In this document: positions 45,329 through 55,600 of the stretch, one piece after another
Numbering within the stretch: position 1 is the stretch's first letter
Layout of the letters: every line of letters begins with the position of its first letter
DNA from: Marinilabiliales bacterium
Lineage (GTDB): Bacteria > Bacteroidota > Bacteroidia > Bacteroidales > SZUA-534
NCBI GenBank assembly: GCA_003512955.1
Contig: DOTG01000015.1
Coordinates: 62,001-126,000 of the forward strand
Length of the DNA: 64,000 bases
Reading direction: 5' to 3'
Position numbers and translations under genes: made by a program
Notes under the pieces: generated by a model
What the model saw: only the letters and a program-made list of their open reading frames with translations
Told to the model about the DNA's origin: nothing
Database searches by the model: none

Positions 45329-46402
45329 ATGAAAAATGTTATTACCCTTTTAACCTTTTTTATGATGGCAGTAGCTCCATCACTTTCGGCCTCCGGTTTA
45401 AAAGCAGTGGTGAACCTGAACGGTCAATGGAAGTTTGCCATTGGTGATGATATGGCCTGGGCCCAACGGAATTTCAACGACTCCGATTGGGATATGGTTT
45501 TTGCTCCAAGCAAATGGGAAGATCAAGGATATGTGGGCTATGATGGGTACGCCTGGTATCGGAAAACACTAAAATTGCCGTCAACCAGTTACAATGGCTC
45601 GCTCTACATCAACTTGGGGAAGATAGATGATGTGAACGAAGTTTATTTCAACGGGGTACGGATTGGCCAAATGGGGAAATTTCCACCCCGCTTTGAGACT
45701 GCTTACAATGCGCAGTTGGTATATCCTATCCCCGAAGCACTGATCAATTTTGACGGCGAAAACACGTTGGCTATCCGGATTTATGATGAAACAATGGACG
45801 GGGGTATTGTCGGCGGTCCGTTGGTTATCGGTTACGATCCCAATGTGCGCCTGCTCTCGTATGATCTTTCCGGTACCTGGCGGTTTTCGTTTAAAAACTA
45901 TAAAAACTGCCGCGATACGGGGTACGACGATTCCGGTTGGCGCACCATCAGGGTACCTGCCAGTTGGGAAAGCCAGGGTTTTAATAATTATGATGGTTTT
46001 GCATGGTACCGTAAGTCGTTTGAACTGCCCGAGGAATTGGCAGAACAAAAGCTTTATCTCGTGTTGGGAAAAATTGATGATAAAGACAAGGTCTTTTTGA
46101 ATGGAAAACAAATTGGAGAATACAAAGATATGTACGATACTCCGTTTGGAAATGGCTACAATGGTACCTGGCAAATGCGCAGGGCTTATAAAATACCTAA
46201 AGATTTGTTAATTGCAAAAGGAATAAATACCGTTGCTGTGGTGGTGTACGACGAAGGTGGAATGGGCGGCATTCACGAAGGGCCTGTAGGCTTGATGACC
46301 AAAGAAAATTTTGAGGTATATGTTCAAGAGAACGAAGAGCCCGATACCTTTTATAACCACATCTCTTTTATAGGTTTTGTTTTAAGTGAAATTTTTGATT
46401 AG
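45329..46402 (+). CDS. Exported protein of two GH2 sugar-binding-type domains
   Basis: A 357-residue protein with a signal peptide from the ATG at 45329 (MKNVITLLTFFMMAVAPSLSAS); an in-frame ATG at 45305 is possible. It consists of two repeats of the GH2 N-terminal jelly roll: LNGQWKFAIGDD..GYDGYAWYRKTLKLP..LGKIDDVNEVYFNG and LSGTWRFSFKNY..NYDGFAWYRKSFELP..LGKIDDKDKVFLNG. No catalytic barrel follows, so it is probably a carbohydrate-binding or structural protein, not an enzyme. Paired with a close paralogue 8 bp downstream. Confidence 0.88.
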   Translation: MKNVITLLTFFMMAVAPSLSASGLKAVVNLNGQWKFAIGDDMAWAQRNFNDSDWDMVFAPSKWEDQGYVGYDGYAWYRKTLKLPSTSYNGSLYINLGKIDDVNEVYFNGVRIGQMGKFPPRFETAYNAQLVYPIPEALINFDGENTLAIRIYDETMDGGIVGGPLVIGYDPNVRLLSYDLSGTWRFSFKNYKNCRDTGYDDSGWRTIRVPASWESQGFNNYDGFAWYRKSFELPEELAEQKLYLVLGKIDDKDKVFLNGKQIGEYKDMYDTPFGNGYNGTWQMRRAYKIPKDLLIAKGINTVAVVVYDEGGMGGIHEGPVGLMTKENFEVYVQENEEPDTFYNHISFIGFVLSEIFD

Positions 46403-46410
46403 TTATCTGT

Positions 46411-47436
46411 ATGCGACTCATTATAATAATCAGTTTAATTTGTTTTGCCTCATTTGCTGCCTACTCCAATGGATTTGAGGATCCCAAAAAGATTGTGGTC
46501 AACCTGAGTGGAACGTGGAAGTTTATGATTGGCGATAACAAAGACTGGGCCTCGGCAAAACATAATGTGGCAGATTGGGAAGAGGTATTAGTTCCATCTT
46601 CGTGGGAAAATCAGGGTTTTCCGGGATACGATGGCTATGCATGGTACCGGAAAGATTTCACGCTATCGGGTGAATTCAAAAATGCCACACTGGAACTGTC
46701 CCTGGGGTACATCGACGACGTGGACGAAGTATTTATCAATGGGGTAAAAATTGGTCACAAAGGCTCGTTTCCCCCGGTTTACTGGACCGCCTACAATGCC
46801 GAACGCAGGTATTTGATCCCTTCGGAGTTGATAAAATTTGACCAGACAAACACCATTGCCGTCAGGGTTTACGATGCGCAGCAGGATGGCGGAATTGTTC
46901 ATGGGCAGGTTGGCATTTTTGCAAAAGTAAACCCATTGCCTTACGATATTAGTTTAGAAGGTTATTGGAAATTTAAACCCGGTGACGATAAAACATGGCT
47001 CCAGCCTACATTTAACGATGCCGGATGGAATAAGATCATGGTGCCGGGAAGTTGGGAAGATCAGGTGTCGAAGTCGTACGACGGGTATGGCTGGTACCGC
47101 AGGCAGTTTAAAGTTGATGCCTCGGCAGCAGGAAAAAGGTTCGTGTTACTGGTTGGGAAAATTGACGATTTAGATGAGGTCTATCTGAACGGCAAATTGG
47201 TGGGGCATACCGGGATCATGAGCGATTTTCCATATAAAAATGCAACAAACAATGAATATCGGTCTGAACGGATCTATTATCTGAATGCGGAAGACCTGAA
47301 ATCAGGACAACTGAATACCATTGCTGTCAGGGTTTACGATGCCGGAGGGGGAGGTGGCATTTACGAAGGCCCTGTGGGTTTGATAGAACTGAAACGGTTT
47401 GTCGGTTATTGGCGCGAAAAGAAAAAACAATGGTAA
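46411..47436 (+). CDS. Second exported protein of two GH2 sugar-binding-type domains
   Basis: A 341-residue paralogue of the preceding protein: signal peptide (ends about AYSNG), then two jelly-roll repeats with the same signatures (WKFMIGDN..GYDGYAWYRKDF..LGYIDDVDEVFING and WKFKPGDD..SYDGYGWYRRQF..VGKIDDLDEVYLNG). Likely arose by tandem duplication and is co-transcribed. The four copies across both genes preserve the Trp/Tyr face used by GH2 proteins to hold the sugar subsite; ligand unknown. Confidence 0.88.
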   Translation: MRLIIIISLICFASFAAYSNGFEDPKKIVVNLSGTWKFMIGDNKDWASAKHNVADWEEVLVPSSWENQGFPGYDGYAWYRKDFTLSGEFKNATLELSLGYIDDVDEVFINGVKIGHKGSFPPVYWTAYNAERRYLIPSELIKFDQTNTIAVRVYDAQQDGGIVHGQVGIFAKVNPLPYDISLEGYWKFKPGDDKTWLQPTFNDAGWNKIMVPGSWEDQVSKSYDGYGWYRRQFKVDASAAGKRFVLLVGKIDDLDEVYLNGKLVGHTGIMSDFPYKNATNNEYRSERIYYLNAEDLKSGQLNTIAVRVYDAGGGGGIYEGPVGLIELKRFVGYWREKKKQW

Positions 47437-47647
47437 TAAAGGTTTCTTTAGTAAGAAATTCAAGAATCTCCAGGGAATCAGTTCCCATACAGCAACCTTG
47501 CTGTTAATTTTTAGTTTAGTTTGTTAAAATGATTGGGGCAGGGGCGGCAGATGATTCATTATGAATCGGTTTGCCCGCCCCTAAACTAATTCTGGGATGC
47601 GAAGAAAAGGAGGCCGGAAAGAATAGGAATTATTGCCACTGGAACTC

Positions 47648-48190
47648 TTACCAATTGATTAAAAAAGTGGTGGAATCGGCTCCTTTTGATCGTTCGGGTT
47701 GTGTTTTGTCAATCATCACATTAATGGTATATGAACCTTTAGGGAGAAACCTCCGCCCCATGGCAGTAATAATCCCTTTATCAAAATCATCAGGATATGG
47801 ATTGGTACAGACCATCTTCCCCGATTTTTCCCCGGATTTCTGGTAGGTATAATCGCCAATCAACCCATTCCGGTGATTCATGTGGTAAGCCTGGTTGATG
47901 GCTCCCAGTGCAGTGTGAATTTCATCGATCTGCGGGGGGAAGACCGCATTTTCAGGGATTTTTTGGCCAATGGTATTAAGCGTAAGCGCTCCAATCTGTT
48001 CGGAGATGGTTTTAAAGGCATTCAGCCAATCCTGCTGTTTAAACCACATGCCAGGTTTAGGGTCCACAATGCTGTTATCGGCAAGAATCTTCAACGCTTT
48101 GTTTCTAAAAGCGGACATGCCATCGATAATGGCATACACGGTTTCACCATTCACTTGAACATTCGGTGATGAGGCTTGGAATTGTTTCAT
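47648..48190 (-). CDS. Hypothetical protein
   Basis: A 180-residue protein if the ATG at 48190 is used (MKQFQASSPNVQV); an upstream Met at 48244 would add 18 residues. No signal peptide. The N-terminal part is helical and the end (FLPKGSYTINVMIDKTQPERSKGADSTTFLINW) is strand-rich. No family recognised. Single gene, convergent with the GH2-type pair. Confidence 0.7.
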   Translation of the reverse strand: MKQFQASSPNVQVNGETVYAIIDGMSAFRNKALKILADNSIVDPKPGMWFKQQDWLNAFKTISEQIGALTLNTIGQKIPENAVFPPQIDEIHTALGAINQAYHMNHRNGLIGDYTYQKSGEKSGKMVCTNPYPDDFDKGIITAMGRRFLPKGSYTINVMIDKTQPERSKGADSTTFLINW

Positions 48191-48364
48191 AGCTTGCGGA
48201 ATTAGGTGGAACTTAATTTTTGAATATAAACAATTTAGGGCCAATATAGTTGTGTAATAAGGGGAGGCGAGGGATGAAAAATCAGTTGTTAGTAATCAAA
48301 AAAACAGAATAAATCGAAGGTTGTTAATGTAAAGAAGAAAATTACACAACGCCATTTATTTTTT

Positions 48365-48396
48365 TAAAAAAAGCTGCCCCAATTCGGAGCAGCTTT
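48365..48396 (-). terminator. Terminator of the 1330-aa secreted protein gene
   Basis: On the minus strand AAAGCTGCTCC-GAATTG-GGGCAGCTTT is followed by a T run, 28 bp after the stop codon. Confidence 0.8.
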
Positions 48397-48423
48397 AATT
48401 TGATTTTATTTACCATCAACTTT

Positions 48424-51400
48424 TTATTCGATAATAAACTGTTTGCTGGCTTTACCCTGATTGTTAGTTAAAACAATCACGTAAATACCGTTATTCATTT
48501 CAGAAACATCAATCTTATCCGTTGAAAATACTGATTCTTGAACTTTCACCAATTGGCCGGTGATGTCAAAAATTTCAATAGTTGCTTTGTCAATGTTCAG
48601 AATCTGAATGTACTGGCTGGCAGGGTTTGGATACACTACAAAGTTGTTTGCAGCCACATCGTTAACACCAACAGTAATATCAATATCATAAGCTTGAGTA
48701 GCACTAAAATAAGTACCGGCGGCTTTAAGTGATACATGGTAAACACCCATTGTTGTTGGTGTACCGGTTATTACAGCCGTTCCGTTGCCATTGTCGGTTA
48801 AGGTTAACCATGTTGGCAGTTCATCGGATGTAATGGCCAATGTTTCGGAACCATTGATGGCAGCTGTTACATTGTAGGTATAAACCGAATTTTCGGAACC
48901 TGTAGTTACAGGAGTGGAGGTGAAGCTTGGAACGGCTCCTACAGCCAACATGTAATTTTGGGTAGCCGATGCACCACCTTCTCCGGTTGCTTTAAGGCTG
49001 ATGTTGAATTCACCTGTTGCAACAGGGGTACCAGTTACGGTGGCGGTATTGTTTCCATTATCGGTAACCGTAATCCATGAAGGATTATCCACACCTGCAA
49101 TTTGAACCGGTGTTGAACCACTGTAAGATACCTCGGCGGTATAGGAATAGGTTTCGGTCTCGGCAATTAGAGTAACCGGAGATGAAACAAATTCAGGTAA
49201 TGCAAAAACTGTAATATCAAATCGTTGAACAGATGAATACATGCTGTCGGTAATTACCAGCTTTACAGGATACAAACCAGGCATATCAGGAGTTCCCACC
49301 AATGCAAAGGTGGTATCGGTGATAGCCTCTACAGTAAGCCACGAAGGCAATACGGGAGCTTCAAGGGTAAATGCAGATGGACCCTCAAAGGCAACTTCAA
49401 CCTGATAATTATAGGCAGCATCTTCAATCACTTCGGTTACCGGAACCGATTCAAAGACAGGGGCTCCGGGATTGGTGAAATGGAACCGCAGGTTTGGGAC
49501 CTGGTAACTGTTTACCGAACCTCCCCAATTTACTACGATGTTGGAAGGATCAATAACATGAGAATTGTTGTTTCCATAGATGAAACGGGGTGTTTCGCTA
49601 TCCATGGTATGGAACGATGGGTATTTATAAACACTTGGCATGCTGTCTTTTATAGCAATGATAATCAGGTTCTGCTGTGCATCGTACTCAAACGGTCCGT
49701 TGAAAGGAATATAGATGGATTGATTCTTTCCCTTTTTAAAGTCTATGGTACCTTTAAATACCTGGGTAAACGCCAATGAATCGGTTTCAATCCAACTTGG
49801 AGTATATGGATCTGCATCGGAAACTAACACATCGTTTTGAGTGGTGGCCGCATAGAAGGTCACAGGTACTCCGGTTTCATCATCGTCATAGGTCATATCG
49901 TATGAAAACTCAAAACCTTTCAACTGGCCATACAATCCAACCTCGGATGGATAGTAAATCATTTCTGAGATAGCGTTCATGTTACCTATCTGTAAGAAGG
50001 AACTGGTAGTTGATGTTGAAACCCCTCCGTGCGTGTATTCATCCAAAACAAATACTTCGGAAGATAGGGTCATGTTATTGTCGGTTCTTGCTTCGCCATC
50101 AAATATTATGTGAGCATGCAAGGCCAGGGTATCTACAGTTGTGAAAATATACGGTACAGTTAATGTAACGGCTTCCATACTTTTCAAATCAACACCTTCA
50201 ATTACATTATAAACAGAATCCTGAGTGCGGATTTCCACAGTGTATTGAGTTCCCAAAACATCCTGGGTCCCAATGTTCATGAACGAAACTTCGAAATTGG
50301 TTTCTTGACCTGTTTTTACATACGGATCGACTACTAACCGGTTAGCCATTAAATCGTTTCCGTAATAATGCAATTCACCGCCACGTACAAAGTCCACATT
50401 TGCAGCATAACCGCCACCATTTGTAATAGCAAAATAATATGGGGCATCGTTCCACGGGCTAATATCAAACGAGTAGGTTGACATGCTCCAGGTGGTAAAA
50501 GCAGCTATACCCACGGTATCCCAAGGGCCGTCCATGTCTTTTGATACTAACACCATAAACGGGTTGCTATAATCCGGATAGGCATCAAAAACCAACTGGT
50601 TGGTTTCATTAGGCCACATGATTGGCATTATAACAGTATCATTGCCACCCACTGATAAATAATATTCACCATGTGTAGCGGAATATGAATTCTGTACCAC
50701 GCCGGAAGTACCAAGTTTTGAAACCCATGCCAACGGTAAGCCCCCTGTTTCAAAGCTTTCAAGCAATGTGCCCGGTTTATAGACCGCCACGATTGATTCA
50801 ACCGAGTTGTCGGCATTTGTTGCTTGAGTATCGTCTTGTATCATTATTTTTACTGAAACCTCATCCGATACCAAAGCCGGTACCCATGTAAAGGTTAAAG
50901 TATCTATTTGACCGGGAATCAACGATTGGGTAGATAAACTATCCACAATTACATTGTTCTCAAGTAAATATACTTTACGTGATAACGTGTCGGAACCAGC
51001 GTTTGTAACATTTGCTATAACATCTACGGGTTTACCTTTTAAATTAAAGTCAATCCCATTGCCAACTTGTAAAGCCAGCGCTTTAAAGTCAATTTCATCA
51101 GGTATGATGCAGCTTACATTTGCCTCCCAACCCGGGTAACCATAGGCATAACCACAGTTTACAACAACGGTAACGGCTCCCAGTGGGTTACGGGCTAAAA
51201 TATGCTCGGGGTACACGTTGCTATACCTCGCATATTCAAACAATTTTGGGGCATCCGTATTTTCGCCATCATAAAAATCGAAAATGTCAATGTCCCCTCC
51301 AATATCCATGGTGGTAAATTCCAGAGAAACCCTGTTGCCATCTGTTCCCGGGTAAAAGGTTATCGTGTCGGTAGAGGCCTCGGTATAATTACCCAAAACA

Positions 51401-52416
51401 CTGCCATCGTCAACAAAAATACCATCGCAGGCAGTAACTTCTTTATCGGTACCCAACACATATAGGCTGCCATAATTTTTCACTGTAGTTTGGTAGCTGT
51501 CGTTGAGTAAATTCTGATCATTGGCAAGCATTACTTTAGCTTTTAAGCTATAGGTTGTAATTGCCGACATGTCCACCTTTTGCGAGAAGGTATGCTCATA
51601 GATTTCTTTGGTTTTCAGGGTTAACCCTGAAACGGACTCGGTAAATGATTCAAGTTCGGTTAACACACCATCAATGGTAGAGCTTACCTGATACATCACA
51701 TCAAACGAGGTTTGGGTATCTAACCCTGCATTTAATATTACGACTGAAATTTCCTGGTCAGCAGTAGTTTCACCAGTTACAGGGTTTGAGATAAGTTTCA
51801 GAGCTAAATCGTTAGGCTCAGGATATGTTAACAGGGCGAATGATAAATTAAAGTGAACGCCATCGGCACTGGGGTTTTCACCCCAAATGGGGTTATCAAG
51901 CGGAAAACCCATGAACTCATCGGTTAATGCCATGTATTTGGCAGGTAAACCGATGGTGGTTTCGCTGTCGGTTACAAACCATCTTCCATAATAATACATA
52001 CCTGTACCGGCAACTGAAACCCAGTATTTACCTTCGGTAAGTTCCAGTTCATAAGGGAACATGGCTTTTACCAAATGTTTTTCGCTGGTGATTGTGGTAA
52101 GTTCCCATTCTGAAAGGGTAAAACTGTCGAAAATTTCACCGGGTATGCCCGATGCATCTTCGTAAACTTTCACATTCAGCCCTTCAAAATAATCGTTGGC
52201 ATAGTTAAATACTACGCCGGTAAGAACCATTCCTTGAGCAGGGACATCAAAATCGTCGGCCGAAATCGCCTGATAGGTCTGGAATCCTGAACCTTGGGCA
52301 CTAAACCAGGTGTTGCCTAGGTCGGTAACTCCTAATTGATCATAAACAACTTTTTGGGCAAAGAGCCAGGAAAAACTTAGCATCAGTGCCATTAGTAGTG
52401 TGATTCTTTGTTTCAT
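48424..52416 (-). CDS. Large T9SS-secreted multidomain protein (1330 aa)
   Basis: Signal peptide (ends about LFAQ), an N-terminal jelly-roll-like domain (about 25-195), CARDB-like Ig domains, a CUB-like domain (about 325-450: TEASTDTITFYPGTDGNRVSLEF, YDGENTDAP), a choice-of-anchor-J-like domain with ESFETGGLPLAW (about 550-690), more CARDB, three putative Ig (He_PIG-like) repeats (about 1005-1250, each with LPSWLT/DNGN..TGTP) and a C-terminal type A T9SS sorting domain (FVVYPNPASQYIQI to the end). Likely a surface adhesin or matrix component. No protease or glycosidase domain seen. Paralogue lies directly upstream. Confidence 0.88.
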   Translation of the reverse strand: MKQRITLLMALMLSFSWLFAQKVVYDQLGVTDLGNTWFSAQGSGFQTYQAISADDFDVPAQGMVLTGVVFNYANDYFEGLNVKVYEDASGIPGEIFDSFTLSEWELTTITSEKHLVKAMFPYELELTEGKYWVSVAGTGMYYYGRWFVTDSETTIGLPAKYMALTDEFMGFPLDNPIWGENPSADGVHFNLSFALLTYPEPNDLALKLISNPVTGETTADQEISVVILNAGLDTQTSFDVMYQVSSTIDGVLTELESFTESVSGLTLKTKEIYEHTFSQKVDMSAITTYSLKAKVMLANDQNLLNDSYQTTVKNYGSLYVLGTDKEVTACDGIFVDDGSVLGNYTEASTDTITFYPGTDGNRVSLEFTTMDIGGDIDIFDFYDGENTDAPKLFEYARYSNVYPEHILARNPLGAVTVVVNCGYAYGYPGWEANVSCIIPDEIDFKALALQVGNGIDFNLKGKPVDVIANVTNAGSDTLSRKVYLLENNVIVDSLSTQSLIPGQIDTLTFTWVPALVSDEVSVKIMIQDDTQATNADNSVESIVAVYKPGTLLESFETGGLPLAWVSKLGTSGVVQNSYSATHGEYYLSVGGNDTVIMPIMWPNETNQLVFDAYPDYSNPFMVLVSKDMDGPWDTVGIAAFTTWSMSTYSFDISPWNDAPYYFAITNGGGYAANVDFVRGGELHYYGNDLMANRLVVDPYVKTGQETNFEVSFMNIGTQDVLGTQYTVEIRTQDSVYNVIEGVDLKSMEAVTLTVPYIFTTVDTLALHAHIIFDGEARTDNNMTLSSEVFVLDEYTHGGVSTSTTSSFLQIGNMNAISEMIYYPSEVGLYGQLKGFEFSYDMTYDDDETGVPVTFYAATTQNDVLVSDADPYTPSWIETDSLAFTQVFKGTIDFKKGKNQSIYIPFNGPFEYDAQQNLIIIAIKDSMPSVYKYPSFHTMDSETPRFIYGNNNSHVIDPSNIVVNWGGSVNSYQVPNLRFHFTNPGAPVFESVPVTEVIEDAAYNYQVEVAFEGPSAFTLEAPVLPSWLTVEAITDTTFALVGTPDMPGLYPVKLVITDSMYSSVQRFDITVFALPEFVSSPVTLIAETETYSYTAEVSYSGSTPVQIAGVDNPSWITVTDNGNNTATVTGTPVATGEFNISLKATGEGGASATQNYMLAVGAVPSFTSTPVTTGSENSVYTYNVTAAINGSETLAITSDELPTWLTLTDNGNGTAVITGTPTTMGVYHVSLKAAGTYFSATQAYDIDITVGVNDVAANNFVVYPNPASQYIQILNIDKATIEIFDITGQLVKVQESVFSTDKIDVSEMNNGIYVIVLTNNQGKASKQFIIE
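48481..48913 (-). repeat. Shared C-terminal coding segment, copy 1
   Basis: About 430 bp appear identical to 52678-53110 (offset 4197), covering most of the last Ig repeat and nearly all of the sorting domain. Identity falls sharply on the upstream coding side and shows scattered changes at the extreme gene end. This suggests recent gene conversion. Confidence 0.8.
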
Positions 52417-52570
52417 AATTTTGAAATTAGGTTTAATTAAAAATATAAAATGTTAAGTATATAGTGTTAAATGGATTACTCAATTTGTTTACAGGATTAA
52501 GGGTTTTTGAAATATTTTGGTCAATTGCCCATGTGGTTTGATGGTTTGAAATTATTCATGGTTTTAATAG

Positions 52571-52610
52571 AAAAAAGGCTGCTACTAGAGCAGCCTTTTT
52601 AATTTTTTTG
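52571..52610 (-). terminator. Terminator of the 1552-aa secreted protein gene
   Basis: AAAAAAGGCTGCT-ACTAG-AGCAGCCTTTTT, A-rich on one side and T-rich on the other; on the minus strand a T6 run follows the stem. Confidence 0.8.
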
Positions 52611-52620
52611 AAGTTACAGA

Positions 52621-55600
52621 TTATTCAATAACTAACCGTTTGCTGGCTTTACCCTGATTGTTAGTTAAAACAATCATGTAAATACCGTTATTCATTTCAG
52701 AAACATCAATCTTATCCGTTGAAAATACTGATTCTTGAACTTTCACCAATTGGCCGGTGATGTCAAAAATTTCAATAGTTGCTTTGTCAATGTTCAGAAT
52801 CTGAATGTACTGGCTGGCAGGGTTTGGATACACTACAAAGTTGTTTGCAGCCACATCGTTAACACCAACAGTAATATCAATATCATAAGCTTGAGTAGCA
52901 CTAAAATAAGTACCGGCGGCTTTAAGTGATACATGGTAAACACCCATTGTTGTTGGTGTACCGGTTATTACAGCCGTTCCGTTGCCATTGTCGGTTAAGG
53001 TTAACCATGTTGGCAGTTCATCGGATGTAATGGCCAATGTTTCGGAACCATTGATGGCAGCTGTTACATTGTAGGTATAAACCGAATTTTCGGAACCTGT
53101 AGTTACAGGAGTAGAGGTAAATGTTGGGATTCCACCTACTGAAATGTTAAAACTCAATGTGTCGTTGTAAGTGCCATCGGTAGCAATTACCTGGACCGGG
53201 TATTCACCCACAACACCTGTACCGGTAATGGTAGCAGTTTTGTCTCCATTATCTGTAATTGTCAGCCATAATGGGAAATTTTCTCCAGCCAAAATAGAAA
53301 TGGCAGTTGTATCATTATAAGCAACAAATACGGTATCGGTATAGGCAGCACCCTCTTCAATAACCACATCTTCAATGGCAGCAATAACTGGAACTGCATC
53401 CACTTTGATGGTGTAGCTCATGGTGTCGCTGTAAGTGCTATCGGTAGCAATCACATTCACAACATATTCGCCCATTACAGAGGTACCCGACAAGGTAGCG
53501 GTTTTATCGCCATTATCAACCAGGGTTAACCATTCCGGGAATGCTTCACCTGCGGCAATGGTTAAGGCGTTTAAGCCTTCATAAGCAACAGTTACCGTCT
53601 GTGTGTATTCAGCCCCTTCGGTAATGGTTGCGTTTTCAAGTTGTGCAATGGCAGGAACCACACCAACCGTAACAGTAAATGTTTGTTCAACTGTTGAACC
53701 TGCTTCACCGAGGGCAATAAGTGTAATTGCATAGTCACCTGCGGCAGTTGGCGTGCCGGTTACGGTAGCTGTATTATCGCCATTGTCGGTTATAGATACC
53801 CAGGCAGGATTGTTTTCGCCAGCAGTAATTTGGGCAAAACCTGCACCGTTAAACGATACTTGTGCCGTATATGAATAAACTTCATTTACCAACGCGGCAA
53901 CCACTGGCTCTGAAATAAATTCAGGAACGGCGTAACCTGTAATATCAAAGCGTTGTACCTGGCTGTAACTGCTATCTGTAACAACCAATTCTACTGGGAA
54001 TACTCCCGCTTCGGCAATACCTGTTAATGTATAGGTAGTGTCGGTTAATTTGGCTAAAGTTAGCCAGCTTGGCAACGCAGGAGCAGTCATTACAAACTGT
54101 TTTGGACTGGTATAGGCAAATTCAGCTGTGTATGAATAAGCCTCACGTTCAAATACAGTCTCAACCGGAGTGCTTTCAAATTCAGGAGCCCCTGGGTTGT
54201 TGAAATACCAGCGTAAGTTAGGTAATGTATTTGAGGAACCAGAACCGCCTAATTGAGCCATACCTGAAGTGTTGGTCACAACGATGCTGTCCATATTGAT
54301 ATTATCAATAGTGGCGGTTGCAGTTCTGTAACCCGTATTTACTGATATTTTGTAATCACCAGTTCTTCTGAAGAAGTCGATAGTAATGGTTTTATTCACT
54401 TTCGGCATATCTGGTTTAACAAAAGTTACTACCAGATTCTTCGAGCCGTCATAATTATAAACTTCATCAAATGGTATGTAGAAGTTCTGCTTCGCGGTTG
54501 TATTGATGAACTCAACACTATCGTCAAAAACTTTAGTCAATGGGGCCGTTACAGAGTCGGCATTAACGAATTGATATAAATAGGTAGAACCTGTAGCCAA
54601 TGCAAATGCAGAATCGGCAATTGTTCCAACATACACTTGTAACGGGAATGCCCCAACACCAGAACCGGAAACCGTATATGTAAATTCGACACCTTTCAAT
54701 TCACCATACAAACCTACTTCGGAAGGATAATAGATGTACTGTGCAATTGAGTTCTGATAATTCGGCCGGATGACATAGGTATTCGTGGTATAATAGCTAC
54801 CTGATAGAACCGTGTAAGCATCAACAATGTAATAGCTGGTTTTGGTAGTAATATTGTTATCTGTCCGTACCTCACCTTCCATCACTATTTCTGCATATAA
54901 AGCAAGTGTATCGGGGGTAATGAATGTGTAAGGCATGGTAATGGTAATACCTCCATTGGCGGCTACATCTAAGCCTTTTACAGTAGTGTAAACAGAATCC
55001 ACCGTGCGCAATTGAACTGAGTAGTCACCACCAGCGATATTGCCCGTACCAACATTATACACCAAAGTTGAGAATACTGCATCGTGTTCCGATTTCAGAT
55101 ATGTTGAGGCAGAGGTTAAGTTATAGGCCAACAAATCATTTTCATAATGATACAAAGTCCCGCCCCTCACATTATCAAAGTAAAAACTGGAATAGGTTGA
55201 GGTTGTAACTGTAGCAAAGGCAAAATAATAAGGGCCATCGGTGTAAGTGCTCAAATCAAATTTATATTCCTGAATGGTATAAGTGATGTATGAGGCTGTC
55301 CCCACTTCGGTCCAAGGCCCACTTAATGATTTTGAAGCCAAAACTTTTATTGAAGCAGAAGAACTTGGGATATAACTCCAGAACATCAATGAATCACCTG
55401 CAACCGGGCTCATGAGCGGCATTACTAATGTATCAACATAAGCGATTTTTGCTGATGCCGATCCGTGTTTTATATAGCTTGCAGAAGTGGTATTCTGGCT
55501 ATAACCATTTTTAATCGACATCCATCCTGGGGCCAGGCTTGCAGTTTCAAAACTTTCCAAAAGAACATCGTTTCTATAGGTAGCTACTTTTGTTGTCAAT

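Noticed and set aside
45581..46174. A 197-residue antisense frame opposite the first GH2-type gene
   Set aside because: It is the mirror of a well-supported gene with a signal peptide and repeated domains; similar antisense frames (40683-41048, 47873-48169) are rejected for the same reason.
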